Source of the DNA: Streptomyces sp. 35G-GA-8
GTDB taxonomy: Bacteria; Actinomycetota; Actinomycetes; Streptomycetales; Streptomycetaceae
Reading direction: 5' to 3'
Assembly: GCF_023534745.1 (NCBI RefSeq)
Contig: NZ_JAMHJQ010000005.1
Location: 62,001-126,000 of the forward strand
DNA: 64,000 bases
Shown in pieces: positions 44,047 to 53,700 of this stretch. A program made the position numbers and the translations under genes. Below the pieces are notes generated by a model, which made no database searches, was not told the DNA's origin, and saw only the letters and a program-made list of their open reading frames with translations. Each line of letters begins with the position of its first letter. The stretch's first letter is position 1.

Positions 44047-45771
44047 ATGGCGCCTGCCAAGCGCAGGGAATCCATGATCATCATCGGTGGCGGGCTCGGT
44101 GGCCTGTCCACCGGCTGCTACGCGCAGATGAACGGCTACCGCAGCCAGGTTTTCGAGATGCACGAGATCCCCGGCGGCTGCTGCACCGGGTGGGGCCGGG
44201 GTGACTTCACGTTCGACTGCTGCATCAGTTGGCTGCTGGGCAATGGCCCCGGCAACGAGATGCACCAGATCTGGCTCGAACTGGGCGCCCTCCAGGGCAA
44301 GGAGATGCGCCACTTCGATGTGTTCAACATCGTGCGCGGCCAGGACGGGCGGGCCGTGTATTTCTACTGCGACCCGGACCGGCTCGAAGCCCATCTGCTC
44401 TCCCTGTCACCGGCCGACGCCCGCCCCATCCGCTCGTTCTGCGCGGGACTGCGGAAGTTCCGCTCCTGCCTTCCCGCCTATCCGTTCCTCAAGCCGGTCG
44501 GCCTGATGAGCCGGTGGGAGCGCTGGCGCATGCTGGCCGGTTTCATCCCGTACTTCAACCTCTTCCGGACCTCGATGTCCGTACTGATGACGGAGTATTC
44601 GTCACGTTTCAAGGACCCGCTGCTGCGCGAGGCGTTCAACTACATCCTGTACGAGAAGCACCCCGCGTTCCCGGTGCTGCCCTTCTACTTCCAGATGGCC
44701 GCGCAGGCGAACCTGTCGGCGGGGGTGCCCGAGGGCGGCTCCCTGGGACTCGCCCAGTCGATCGCCCAGCGGTACACCCGGCTCGGCGGCGAGATCACGT
44801 ACAACGCCAAGGTCGAGGAGATCCTGGTCGAGAACGACCGCGCGATCGGGGTGCGGCTCGCCGACGGGCGCGAGTACCACGCGGACCTCATCGTCTCGGC
44901 GTGCGACGGCCCCACCACCCTGATGAAGTTTCTCGGCGGCCGGTATCTCGACGACGACTACCGGCGGCTCTTCACCCGGACCATCGAAGAGCCCGGCATG
45001 GTCTTCCCCGGCTATGTCAGTGTGTTCCTGGGCCTGCGGCGGCCCTTTCCGCAGGGGGAACCCACCACCACGCATCTCCTCGACGAGGAGACCGCCTCGC
45101 GGCTGCGCGGCATCCGGCATCCCAGCCTCAATGTCCAGTTCCGCAGCCGGTACTACCCCGAGCTCTCGCCGCGCGACACGACCGTCATCTACGCGACGTA
45201 CTTCTCCGACACCGCGCCCTGGCGCGAGCTGAGCGAAGGGCCGGAACAGCTGAGCCGCCTGCGCAGGGGAGGGGAGTTGCACACACTGCCCGTGCGGCGC
45301 GGGCGCGCGTACTCGCTGGCCAAACGCCGGGTCCGGGACACGGTCGTCGACTTCCTGGACGAGCGCTATCCGGGCATCAAGGACTCCGTCCAGGTACGTG
45401 ACACCTCCACCCCCCTCACCCAGATCCGCTACACGGGCAATTACGAGGGCACCTTCCTCGGCTGGCAGCCCTTCGTCGAGAGCGGCGAGGCCATGGAGGA
45501 ACTGGTCAAGAAGAACGGACCGGTCCTGCCCGGCCTGGAGAACTTCTACCTCTCCGGCGTCTGGGCCACCACGGGCGGCCTCATCAGGGCGGCCGGCGCC
45601 GGACGGCAGGTCATGCAGTTCATCTGCCGCGACGACGGCATCGATTTCACCGCCTCCGTCGACGATTCCGCGCCCCCGCCGACCCATGTCCTCATCCCCG
45701 TGGGTCCCGGGTCTCCCGTGCGCGAGCCGGACACGTCCGCACCGCCCGAGCCCGTGCGTCTCCCCCACTGA
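44047..45771 (+). CDS. ftdD: Phytoene-dehydrogenase-like FAD oxidoreductase, PTM cyclase 2
   Basis: A 574-residue paralogue of the upstream enzyme. It has IIGGGLGGLSTGCYAQMNG (12-30), an FEMHEIPGGCC segment, and the C-terminal FAD element LSGVWATTGGLIRAAGAGR. In PTM clusters with two such enzymes, each is associated with formation of one ring. ATG 44047 has an excellent GGAGGAG site; GTG/ATG codons upstream overlap only a non-conserved stretch. The C-terminus carries a Pro-rich tail. The usual alcohol dehydrogenase gene (ftdE) does not follow; a repeat-rich spacer does. Confidence 0.9.
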   Translation: MAPAKRRESMIIIGGGLGGLSTGCYAQMNGYRSQVFEMHEIPGGCCTGWGRGDFTFDCCISWLLGNGPGNEMHQIWLELGALQGKEMRHFDVFNIVRGQDGRAVYFYCDPDRLEAHLLSLSPADARPIRSFCAGLRKFRSCLPAYPFLKPVGLMSRWERWRMLAGFIPYFNLFRTSMSVLMTEYSSRFKDPLLREAFNYILYEKHPAFPVLPFYFQMAAQANLSAGVPEGGSLGLAQSIAQRYTRLGGEITYNAKVEEILVENDRAIGVRLADGREYHADLIVSACDGPTTLMKFLGGRYLDDDYRRLFTRTIEEPGMVFPGYVSVFLGLRRPFPQGEPTTTHLLDEETASRLRGIRHPSLNVQFRSRYYPELSPRDTTVIYATYFSDTAPWRELSEGPEQLSRLRRGGELHTLPVRRGRAYSLAKRRVRDTVVDFLDERYPGIKDSVQVRDTSTPLTQIRYTGNYEGTFLGWQPFVESGEAMEELVKKNGPVLPGLENFYLSGVWATTGGLIRAAGAGRQVMQFICRDDGIDFTASVDDSAPPPTHVLIPVGPGSPVREPDTSAPPEPVRLPH

Positions 45772-45858
45772 GCACCAGCGACCACCATCGAGTAAGGCCG
45801 AGTAACGCCGAGCACCACTGAGTGACAGCAAACACCGTGAGCGCCGGGGACCGGCGGC

Positions 45859-45929
45859 GACCGCACTGCCGACCGCACTGCCGACCGCACCGCCCCAGCA
45901 CCGCACCAGGAAAGACCTCACCAGGAAAG
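45859..45929. repeat. Tandem repeats in the spacer between ftdD and the P450
   Basis: GACCGCACTGCC is repeated three times (45859-45894, the third copy with one change). CACCAGGAAAG follows twice (45904-45914 and 45919-45929), duplicating a ribosome-site-like AGGAAAG. The spacer sits where PTM clusters normally carry the alcohol dehydrogenase gene, so it may mark a deletion. Confidence 0.7.
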
Positions 45930-45941
45930 GCGGACACCCCC

Positions 45942-47189
45942 ATGTCTCCCCTGTCCCCTCCGTCCCCCCGCCCGGACCAGCTCCCCGCCCAGCATCCAGA
46001 GCCGCTCTCCTATCCCTTCTGGACCAGCGAAGGTCTGGATCTGCACCCCGAATACCGTCAGCTGTGGGACAAGCCCCTGGCCCGGGTGCGTCTTCCCTAC
46101 GGTGAGGACGCCTGGCTGGCGACCCGTCACGAGGATGTCCGCACCGTCCTGTCCGACCCCCGATTCAGCCTCGCCACGGCCGTCAGCCGCGATCAGCCCC
46201 GCATCGGGCGGATGCCCCGTACGGGAGGTGGTCTCATCGCCAGCGACGCCCCCGACCACACCCGGATGCGCTCCCTCCTGAGCAAGGAATTCACCGCGCG
46301 CCGTATCGAGCGACTGCGCGAGGACATCCGCAGGACCGCCGACGGTCTGCTGGACCGGATGATCGACACAGGACCGCCCGCCGACCTCATCGAGGATTTC
46401 GCCTTCCCGCTGCCCATGACACTTATCTGCGAACTGGTCGGCGTGCCCCACTCGGACCATCCTCATGTTCGGGCCTGGGCCGACACCGTGTGTTCGGGGA
46501 GCGCCACGCCCGAGACGATTCAACGGCGGGCCACGGAGTTCTTCGCCCTCATGCGGGGCTGGGTGGATACGCGCCGCCGGGAGCCGGCCGACGATCTGCT
46601 CACGCTCATGGTCCGGGCCTGCGACAAGGACGGGAGTGTTTCCGAGGGCGAACTGATGGGGTTGCTCAATGAACTCCTCGTCGGCGGATTCGTCACCACC
46701 ACCAACCAGATCGGCAATTTCTTCTCTCTCCTGCTGCTCCCCCGCGACAGCGAGGAGGACCTGATGGCCCGGCTGCGCGCCGAGCCCGGTCTCATCCCGA
46801 AGGCGGTCGAGGAACTGCTGCGCTATGTGCCGCTGCTCAACGGACTGAGCCTGCCGCGCTACGCCACGGAGGACACGGAGCTGGGCGGGGTCCTCGTCCG
46901 CGCGGGCGAGCCCGTCATCGTCTCCCCCTCCGCCGCGAACCGGGACCCCGGTGTTTTCGACGACCCGGACCGGGTGATTCTCGACCGTGCCAACAACTCG
47001 CATGTGAGCTTCGGGCACGGGACGCACTACTGCCTCGGCGCCCACCTCGCCCGGCTGGAACTTCAGGTGACTCTGGAACGGGTGCTGAGCCGTATGCCGG
47101 ACCTGCGGCTGGCCGTTCCCGTGGACGAACTGCGCTGGCGCTCCAAGGAGTTCTTCAGCGGTCTGCACGAGCTGCCCGTCACCTGGTGA
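45942..47189 (+). CDS. ftdF: Cytochrome P450, PTM tailoring
   Basis: A 415-residue soluble bacterial P450 of CYP107-like type. It has the heme-binding FGHGTHYCLGAHLARLEL with Cys364, the ExxR helix motif in VEELLRYVP and an I-helix LLVGGFVTTTNQ, where the usual AGxxT reads GGFVTT. In PTM clusters the P450 oxidises or epoxidises the carbocycle skeleton late in the pathway. ATG 45942 follows GGAAAGG. It is the last gene of the cluster, with a terminator-like hairpin 24 bases after its stop. It lies downstream of ftdD without the usual ftdE between. Confidence 0.92.
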   Translation: MSPLSPPSPRPDQLPAQHPEPLSYPFWTSEGLDLHPEYRQLWDKPLARVRLPYGEDAWLATRHEDVRTVLSDPRFSLATAVSRDQPRIGRMPRTGGGLIASDAPDHTRMRSLLSKEFTARRIERLREDIRRTADGLLDRMIDTGPPADLIEDFAFPLPMTLICELVGVPHSDHPHVRAWADTVCSGSATPETIQRRATEFFALMRGWVDTRRREPADDLLTLMVRACDKDGSVSEGELMGLLNELLVGGFVTTTNQIGNFFSLLLLPRDSEEDLMARLRAEPGLIPKAVEELLRYVPLLNGLSLPRYATEDTELGGVLVRAGEPVIVSPSAANRDPGVFDDPDRVILDRANNSHVSFGHGTHYCLGAHLARLELQVTLERVLSRMPDLRLAVPVDELRWRSKEFFSGLHELPVTW

Positions 47190-47212
47190 CCCGCTGACCG
47201 GGTGCGACCACC

Positions 47213-47234
47213 CGCCGGCCCGGATCGGCCGGCG
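47213..47234 (+). terminator. Terminator-like hairpin at the end of the PTM cluster
   Basis: CGCCGGCC and GGCCGGCG form a perfect 8-bp stem with a 6-base loop, 24 bases after the P450 stop codon. Confidence 0.5.
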
Positions 47235-47335
47235 ACAGCGGCGGATCCGGGCTTCGCGGTGCGAGCTCGGGCAGCCGCGCTCACCACGGCACGGCTCCAG
47301 CGGCCGGTCGCACCCGGACGTCCCCCGGCGGGTTT

Positions 47336-47743
47336 CTACTCGGGCTGCGTCACCGTCAGGGCCCACCGGACGCTGTCGTGCGAGGCGTCGACCCCCACCG
47401 TGAAGGACCCCCGCACGACACCCGCGTCCATGGTCACCGAGCCCACACCCGCACTGCCGACAGGACAGTCCACGGCGAACTCGGCCACCCGTACGTCCTG
47501 CGAATCCATCGTCACCGCCACGCTGCCGCCGCCCTCACAGGCCACGGTGAGCACGGTCGGCAGTCGATCCCACGCGCCCCCCGACGCGACGCCACCGTCT
47601 CCCGTCATCTCCTCCACCCACACCAGACCGTCCGGCCCCGGGTGCGGAAGTAGACCCCCAGCCGCCACGGCGGGCCCGGCCCCCACCCCCGCCAGGCCGA
47701 ACACCGCCGCCACCGCGACGGTCACCACGCTTCTCGCACGCAT
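47336..47743 (-). CDS. Small secreted protein
   Basis: A 135-residue exported protein. ATG 47743 has GGGAGG upstream; the GTG before it (47746) is an alternative. A Sec signal peptide (MRARSVVTVAVAAVFGLAG, cleavage near AVAA) precedes a beta-rich domain with two cysteines (TVACEGGG and FAVDCPVGS) that could form a disulfide. The family is not recognised. It is convergent with the PTM P450 gene. Confidence 0.65.
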   Translation of the reverse strand: MRARSVVTVAVAAVFGLAGVGAGPAVAAGGLLPHPGPDGLVWVEEMTGDGGVASGGAWDRLPTVLTVACEGGGSVAVTMDSQDVRVAEFAVDCPVGSAGVGSVTMDAGVVRGSFTVGVDASHDSVRWALTVTQPE

Positions 47744-47988
47744 CACGCCTGCCCCTCCCGATCACTTGTCATGACGCAGACACTGTGCCGCGAAGGGAGT
47801 CCCGCGCGCATGAGTACGGACACTCATGACACCGATGCCGAGAACGAGCGGAAACCGCCCAACTCCCTTGCTCGCGAAGGCTATGGTGAATCCCTCATCG
47901 CTGACGCACGACCTCGCTGTTCGGGAGCGCCGCGGCTGACGGGATGGGCCGCGAGCCCCGTTCCGTCCGAGAAGCCCCGGGAGGGTCC

Positions 47989-49191
47989 GTGACCACCACG
48001 CCGTTCATCAACCCAAGAGGTATGACGCGCCGTCGCATGCTCGGAGCCGCGCTGGCAGCCGGGGGCGCCGTACCGATCGGCGTCACTGGGCGCGCATGGG
48101 CGGCTCCCCTCTCCCGGAACCCACCGCGGATCGAGCTGCCCGGACCCACCGGACCGTACCCGGTGGGCACGGTGTCGCTGCGTCTCGTCGACCGTTCACG
48201 TCCGGATCCCGTGGCCGGTCCTGGGCATTACCGCGAGTTGATGGCCAGTGTCTGGTACCCGGCCCGGGACACCGGGCGGTATCCGTCGGCGAGTTGGATG
48301 GCCCCCGGCGCTCTGCGGGCGCTTCTGACGTCGGCGGGGTTCCCGGCCGATGCCACGGTGGCGCCGCTCAGGGCCGTCCACGAGGGCGCCCCGGTACGGC
48401 GGACGGGCACACGACTGCCGGTCGTCGTGTTCTCGCACGGCGCGCACGACCACCGTGCCGACAACACGATCGTGGTTCAGGAACTCGCGAGCCACGGGTA
48501 TGCGGTGGTGACGGTGGATCACACACACGACGCGTTCAGCGAATTTCCCGACGGCCGGGTCATCGTCCCGCTCCGGGACCCGGAGCACGCGTTGGTACCC
48601 GCGGACTTCGCCAAGGACCTCCGCTTCGTCCTCGACCGCGTCGAGGACCTTGGCGCCGGGCGCAATCCCGACGCCGAACACCGGCCGCTGCCGGCCGGTC
48701 TGCTCGGCGCCCTCGACCCCCGGCGCATCGGTATGTTCGGTTGGTCGAAGGGCGCGACGGCGACTGCCCTTGTCATGAGCGAGGACCGGCGCGTACGGGC
48801 CGGGCTGAGCCTCGACGGCCCGATGCAACCGACCTTCACCGCCGAGCTGGACCGGCCGTTCATGCTGATGACCGCCGACTTCACCCGGGCCGCCGAGCCG
48901 AGCGTCGCGGAGTTCTGGTCGCGGCTGCGGGGCTGGCGGCTCAACGTCCGGGCCGACGAGGCGGTCCACCGGTCGTACGGCGACTACCAGGCACTGATCC
49001 CGCAGTTGGCGCAAGCGGTCGGGATGAGCGACGAGGAGCTGCGGGCATGGGTCGGTACCCTCGATCCGGGCCGGGCGGTACGAATCCAGCAGGCGTACCC
49101 GCTCGCGTTCTTCGACCTCCACCTGCGGCAGCGGGGACACCTGCTCGACGGCCCGTCGCCGGCCTTTCCGGAGGTGAGGTTCATTCCATGA
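47989..49191 (+). CDS. Tat-exported alpha/beta hydrolase, PAF-acetylhydrolase-like
   Basis: A 400-residue exported hydrolase. A twin-arginine signal (TRRRMLGAALAAGGAV) is followed by an alpha/beta-hydrolase domain. LPVVVFSHGAHDHRADN forms the oxyanion region, GMFGWSKGATATAL holds the nucleophile Ser, and the surrounding pattern is like platelet-activating-factor acetylhydrolase or dienelactone-hydrolase proteins, which cleave small esters. Near the end, the sequence around HLRQRGHLLDGPSPAFPEV resembles the family C-terminus. GTG 47989 has GGGAGGG upstream. Substrate unknown. Confidence 0.82.
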   Translation: MTTTPFINPRGMTRRRMLGAALAAGGAVPIGVTGRAWAAPLSRNPPRIELPGPTGPYPVGTVSLRLVDRSRPDPVAGPGHYRELMASVWYPARDTGRYPSASWMAPGALRALLTSAGFPADATVAPLRAVHEGAPVRRTGTRLPVVVFSHGAHDHRADNTIVVQELASHGYAVVTVDHTHDAFSEFPDGRVIVPLRDPEHALVPADFAKDLRFVLDRVEDLGAGRNPDAEHRPLPAGLLGALDPRRIGMFGWSKGATATALVMSEDRRVRAGLSLDGPMQPTFTAELDRPFMLMTADFTRAAEPSVAEFWSRLRGWRLNVRADEAVHRSYGDYQALIPQLAQAVGMSDEELRAWVGTLDPGRAVRIQQAYPLAFFDLHLRQRGHLLDGPSPAFPEVRFIP

Positions 49192-49206
49192 GGCCATGAG
49201 GCGAGG

Positions 49207-49219
49207 GAGCACGGTGCTC
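49207..49219. terminator. Short dyad between convergent genes
   Basis: GAGCAC-G-GTGCTC lies between the hydrolase stop (49191) and the VOC stop (49245) and could form a small bidirectional terminator hairpin. It is short, so confidence is low. Confidence 0.3.
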
Positions 49220-49244
49220 ATGTGCCGCGCTCGCGGAGGGGCCG

Positions 49245-49685
49245 TCAGCCGATCTGCTCGGCCAGGGCGAGGATGATGCCTGAGGGGCCATAGAGGTAGC
49301 AGAGGCGGTAGATGTCCTTGTACTGCGCCACCTCGCCGATCAGTTCGGCGCCATGGGTGCGCAGGCGGGCGATGGTGTCGTCGATGTCGTCGACGGCGAA
49401 CATGACCCGGTGCAGGCCCAGCGTGTTGGGCGGCGGGTTGTGCGATCCGTCACCGATGGCCTCGGGGGTGTGATACTGCGCGAGCTCCAGCTTGCTGTGA
49501 CCGTCCGGGGTCCGCATCATCGCGATGTCGCTGCGGACTCCTTCGAGTCCGACGGCCTGATCCGCGAAGAGTCCCTCGATCTTCGCCTTGCCTTCGACCT
49601 CCATGCCCAGTTCGGTGAAGAAAGCGACGGCGGCGTCCAGGTCCTCGACGACGATGCCGATGTTGTCCATCCGCTGAAGCGTCAT
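49245..49685 (-). CDS. VOC (glyoxalase/dioxygenase superfamily) protein
   Basis: A 146-residue vicinal-oxygen-chelate protein with two beta-alpha-beta-beta-beta repeats: MDNIGIVVEDLDAAVAFFTE and GLHRVMFAVDDIDDTIARL. Candidate metal ligands are His in the second repeat and Glu in KLELAQY. The C-terminus IYRLCYLYGPSGIILAL is typical. Members include glyoxalases, fosfomycin-resistance enzymes and isomerases; the function is not determined. ATG 49685 follows AGGGAGA. The upstream region holds a CGGTATACCG palindrome. Confidence 0.85.
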   Translation of the reverse strand: MTLQRMDNIGIVVEDLDAAVAFFTELGMEVEGKAKIEGLFADQAVGLEGVRSDIAMMRTPDGHSKLELAQYHTPEAIGDGSHNPPPNTLGLHRVMFAVDDIDDTIARLRTHGAELIGEVAQYKDIYRLCYLYGPSGIILALAEQIG

Positions 49686-49725
49686 GACGTTTCTCCCTCT
49701 GCGTTGTGCGGCCCTTTGAGGCCAC

Positions 49726-49735
49726 CGGTATACCG
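49726..49735. promoter_or_regulatory. CGGTATACCG palindrome
   Basis: A perfect 10-bp palindrome about 40 bases upstream of the VOC gene and about 200 bases upstream of the divergent chitinase gene, flanked by AC and AG. It could be a LacI- or GntR-type operator for the VOC gene. Confidence 0.35.
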
Positions 49736-49938
49736 AGGACGGAGCCGGCGGCCCATTCTCGACACCCGTAACGGGCCGAATTCCGGAGACCCACTTCTGG
49801 CTCCGCCGCGCTACGCCAGTTGGCCGACTATGCCTCTAATGAGTGGTTTCGGCCGTTATTCGCGACTCATCGCGGAGTTGTTGATCAGGATGGACCCGGC
49901 GCTGCGCGCCTACCTGTCGACTGCCGAACCGAGGAACG

Positions 49939-50652
49939 ATGAAACACTCCCGCACCCTGTCCCTGCTGGCCTCAACCGCTGCTCTGAGCGGCGTCCTGTC
50001 CATGACCGGTCAGGCGACGCCGGCCGACGCCGCCTCGTTCGTGGTCAGTGAAGCCCAGTTCAACACGATGTTCCCGAACAGGAACTCCTTCTACACCTAC
50101 CGCGGTCTCACCGACGCCCTGGGTGCGTACCCGAAGTTCGCCGCCAGCGGCAACGATGCCGCCCGCAAGCGCGAGGCCGCGGCTTTCCTCGCCAACGTCA
50201 GTCATGAGACGGGCGGGCTCAGGTACGTCGTCGAGCAGAACACCGCCAACTATCCGCACTACTGCGACTCTTCGCAGCCGTACGGCTGCCCGGCCGGACA
50301 GTCCGCGTACTACGGGCGCGGACCGCTGCAACTGAGCTGGAACTTCAACTACAAGGCCGCCGGCGACGCCCTCGGCGTCGACCTGCTGCACGACCCCTGG
50401 CAGGCGGAGAAGAACCCGGCCACCTCCTGGAAGACCGGGCTCTGGTTCTGGAACACCCAGTCCGGCGCCGGAAGGACGACCCCGCACGACGCCATGGTCA
50501 ACAACAAGGGCTTCGGCGAGACCATCCGCAGCATCAACGGCGCCCTTGAGTGCGACGGCAAGAACCCCGACGAACGGAACGACCGGATCAACCTGTACAA
50601 GAAGTTCGCCGGCATCCTCGGCACCGACGTCGGCGGCAACCTCTCCTGCTGA
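49939..50652 (+). CDS. Secreted chitinase, glycoside hydrolase family 19
   Basis: A 237-residue exported endo-chitinase. A Sec signal peptide (MKHSRTLSLLASTAALSG, cleavage near ADA) leads straight into the GH19 domain, with no chitin-binding module. Catalytic residues are Glu90 in NVSHETGGL and Glu99 in VVEQN; the substrate-cleft motif YYGRGPLQLSWNFNY and the six cysteines are also typical. It inverts and hydrolyses beta-1,4-GlcNAc chains of fungal or arthropod chitin. ATG 49939 follows GAGGAACG. It is convergent with the large STAND gene. Confidence 0.94.
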   Translation: MKHSRTLSLLASTAALSGVLSMTGQATPADAASFVVSEAQFNTMFPNRNSFYTYRGLTDALGAYPKFAASGNDAARKREAAAFLANVSHETGGLRYVVEQNTANYPHYCDSSQPYGCPAGQSAYYGRGPLQLSWNFNYKAAGDALGVDLLHDPWQAEKNPATSWKTGLWFWNTQSGAGRTTPHDAMVNNKGFGETIRSINGALECDGKNPDERNDRINLYKKFAGILGTDVGGNLSC

Positions 50653-50708
50653 GAAGCCGACCACCCCGGGGATCGCGGTCCAGTTGGGCATCCGCTGGAG
50701 GGCGGCGC

Positions 50709-53700
50709 CTAATCCGCGCCCGCCGGGTCGCAGACCTGGTCCGTTCTGCTGCCCGGTGGGGTCAGGGACTTCTCCGCCCGCGTGAGACCGCGCCCCGCCA
50801 CCGCGCACACTTTCTCCAGCCATCGCTCCGGGTCGAGTTCGAGGAGGTAGCCGTCCGACCCGTCGACCAGGCCCATGAACCTGCCGTCCTGGGTCAGGTC
50901 GGCGGTCGCGCCGTACCCCGGTGTGAAGTGGTAGCGCTCGGTGCCGCTGCGCAGATCCCAGGTGGTGTACTCGTTCAGCGTGCTCTGGGTGCTCAGGGTG
51001 GACTCCGAGGCGAAGGTGGCGAGCCATTGGACGCCCCGGTACGCGAGCGGTGCGAGCCACTTGTCCTTGCCCTCCTTGTCCATGTCCCACACCCGAACGC
51101 CGCCGTTGTCGCTCAGCACCGCGAGCAGCCGGCCCGTGGGGTCGAAGCCCAGCTGTTTGACGTCGCCGAATTCCTCCGTGTCGATCGAGGCGACCTCCCG
51201 CCCTTCCTCGAAGTCCCAGATCACGATGTCGTAGCCCCCGGTGGCCGTGCGCACCGCCGCCTGCCCGTGCCCCGGGCGGGCCACCGCCCAGGTGCCGGCG
51301 GCGGCGAACGAGACCTCGACCGACTCCTGGGCCCTTGGCCGGTAGGCCGTGCCCGCTTCCCGGCCCCGCCGCAGGTCCCATCGCACGACGTACGACAACG
51401 CCGAGATCACCGCGTGGTCCGGGCCGTCGAAGCTGATGTTGACCCACGCGGGCGTGCGCCCGGAGCGGGGGTCGGGACCTGTCGGGTCGATGTCCGGCGG
51501 TCGTGGCAGATCGATCCGGTTCACCTCTTTGAGCGTGCCCCCGTTCATCTCCCAGACCAGGACGGTACGGCCGTCCGCCGCGGGCGTGAGGACGCGTTTG
51601 CCGTCCGGGCTGTACGCGCCGTACAGGGCGGCCAGCGGACGGGACGGCCGCACCGCCGCCAGCAGTCCCCGTGTACGCAGGTCCCACAGACGCAGTCCAT
51701 TGCCGTCGGCGTCGACACTGATGACGCGGTTGTGATCGGCGTCCACCGTCCTGATCCGGGCGGTGAGCATGGCGGTGTCGAACGCGGACGGCTCCGGGAC
51801 ACGCGCCACCATCACCGTCGCGCCGACGCCGACCACGGCCCGGAGATTCCCCGGCTCCCCGGTGAGCGCCATGGCGAGCGGCTGCGAGCTGCCGGTGAAC
51901 AACTCGTCCTGCTGGGCGGGCGCGGGCAGGTCGAGGGTGCTGGGGCGGCCCTCCGCCAGGTCGAGGACGAGGAACCGGAACCTGCCGAGAGAGGTACCGA
52001 AGCGCTGCGCCGGGTTGATGAGGAAGCGGCCGGTCCGGTCCAGGCGCGGCACATACAGCGGGCAGACCAGGCCCAGTTGGCTCCTGCTGTACTGATGGCG
52101 CACTTTCGGACTGCCGGTCAGGTCCCAGGCCTGGAGTACCCCTTCGGGAGTGCACCGCACCAGCGTCCGGCCGTCGCCGCTCACGGTGACGGCACCGGTC
52201 CGGTCCGTTCCCCATGTCGCCGAGTCGCGTTCGCCGTTGGCGAGGTTCCAGCGGACCAGGCGGCCCTCGGCCCCCGCGGCCGCGCCTTCCTGGGTGATCC
52301 GGCCGATCACGGTTCCCTCGGGACCGAACCACGCCTCGGCCGTTTCCCATCCCGTGGGTGCGCGCAACGCCTTGCCCACGCGTCGGCCGCTCTCGGACTC
52401 CCACGCCAGGACGCCTTCGCCGGGCAGCGCGGCGAGTACTCTGCCGCCGGTACCGTCGAAACGGAGGTCGACGGCAGCGCGAGCGTTCTTCCGTACGGTG
52501 TCGCCGTCCCGCAGGACCACCGTGCGCCAGTCGCCCTCGTTCTCCAGGCCTTCCGGGCCTTCAGGAGGGATTCCCAGGGACACCTTCCCGTTGACGGACG
52601 CCCGCGCGAAGATCCGCCCGTCGGGTGAGAGCGTGACGATCCTCGATCCTGTCGGCAGGCCGCGGTCGTCCACCTTGTCCTTGCCGAGGGTCAGACCGAC
52701 GGCGTCGCCCGAGGTCATGCCCACACTGACGCGTTTGCCGTCCTCGCTCATCGCGACATCACGGACCGGGGCGTGGTTGTCCCACACCACCCGCTCCACA
52801 TGGCGCAGCCGCAGATACTGACTGATCAACGCGGTGCGGGCCTCCGGCTCCTCGGCCGTACGGTAGGCCGCCCCCGAGAACAGCGCCGATATCACCACCG
52901 ACACGTCGTCGAGCTGCGCTGCCCGCACCGCCAACTGCTCGGACGCCGCCCGCCGCAGTTGCCCGTCCAGCTCCGCGTTGCGCGACAGGAAAAGCCCTGA
53001 GGCGACCACCGCGAGCACCGTCAGGACGGCGAGGCCGCCGATGAACCACCGCTTCTGCCGTACCCGCCGCCGGGCACGGTCCTCCCGCGCCGCCCTCCTC
53101 TCGACCGAGCGATCGATGAACCGCCGTTCCGCGTCGGTCAGTTCGGTGCCCCGGAGGTCCACCCACCGTTCGGCCTCCGCGAGGGATTCACCCTCCAGGA
53201 GCTGCCCGCGCTCCTCGTCGTGCCGCAGCTCCGCCCGCCAGCCCAGGAACTTCCGGTCCTGCCGTACCCGCGCCTCAAGCCGCTGCCAGGCGCCGATCAG
53301 TGCCTCGTGGGCGAGTTCGGCGGTGACCGTCTCCCCGTCACCGCCACGCAGTACGAGCAGCCGCCGCTCGGCGAGCGCGGTCGCGATCCGCCAGCGCCCC
53401 GGCCCCGCCTCCTCCCGGCTCAGGGCGTTGCGTATCGGGACCTCGCCGCCCGGCAGAAACCGGACGAGGTCGGTGAGCAGCCGCATGGCCTCGGTCTCGT
53501 CGGCCTCGCGGACACACTGCCGCCAGACGGTCTCGGCGTACCGTCCCAACGCGCCCTGGACGCCGCCGACTTCATGGTACGTATCGAATCTCAGCCGCCC
53601 CGCTGCCTGTCCGTCCCACAGCTGCGCCATCACGAAGCCCAGCAGGGGCAGCGCGCCGGGGCCGTCCCCCGCGTCGTCGAGCATCCGCTCCACGAGTCCG

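Noticed and set aside
42303-45771. Carotenoid biosynthesis genes
   Set aside because: The two CrtI-like proteins lack neighbouring crtE or crtB genes and lie directly downstream of a PTM synthase with overlapping or close spacing.
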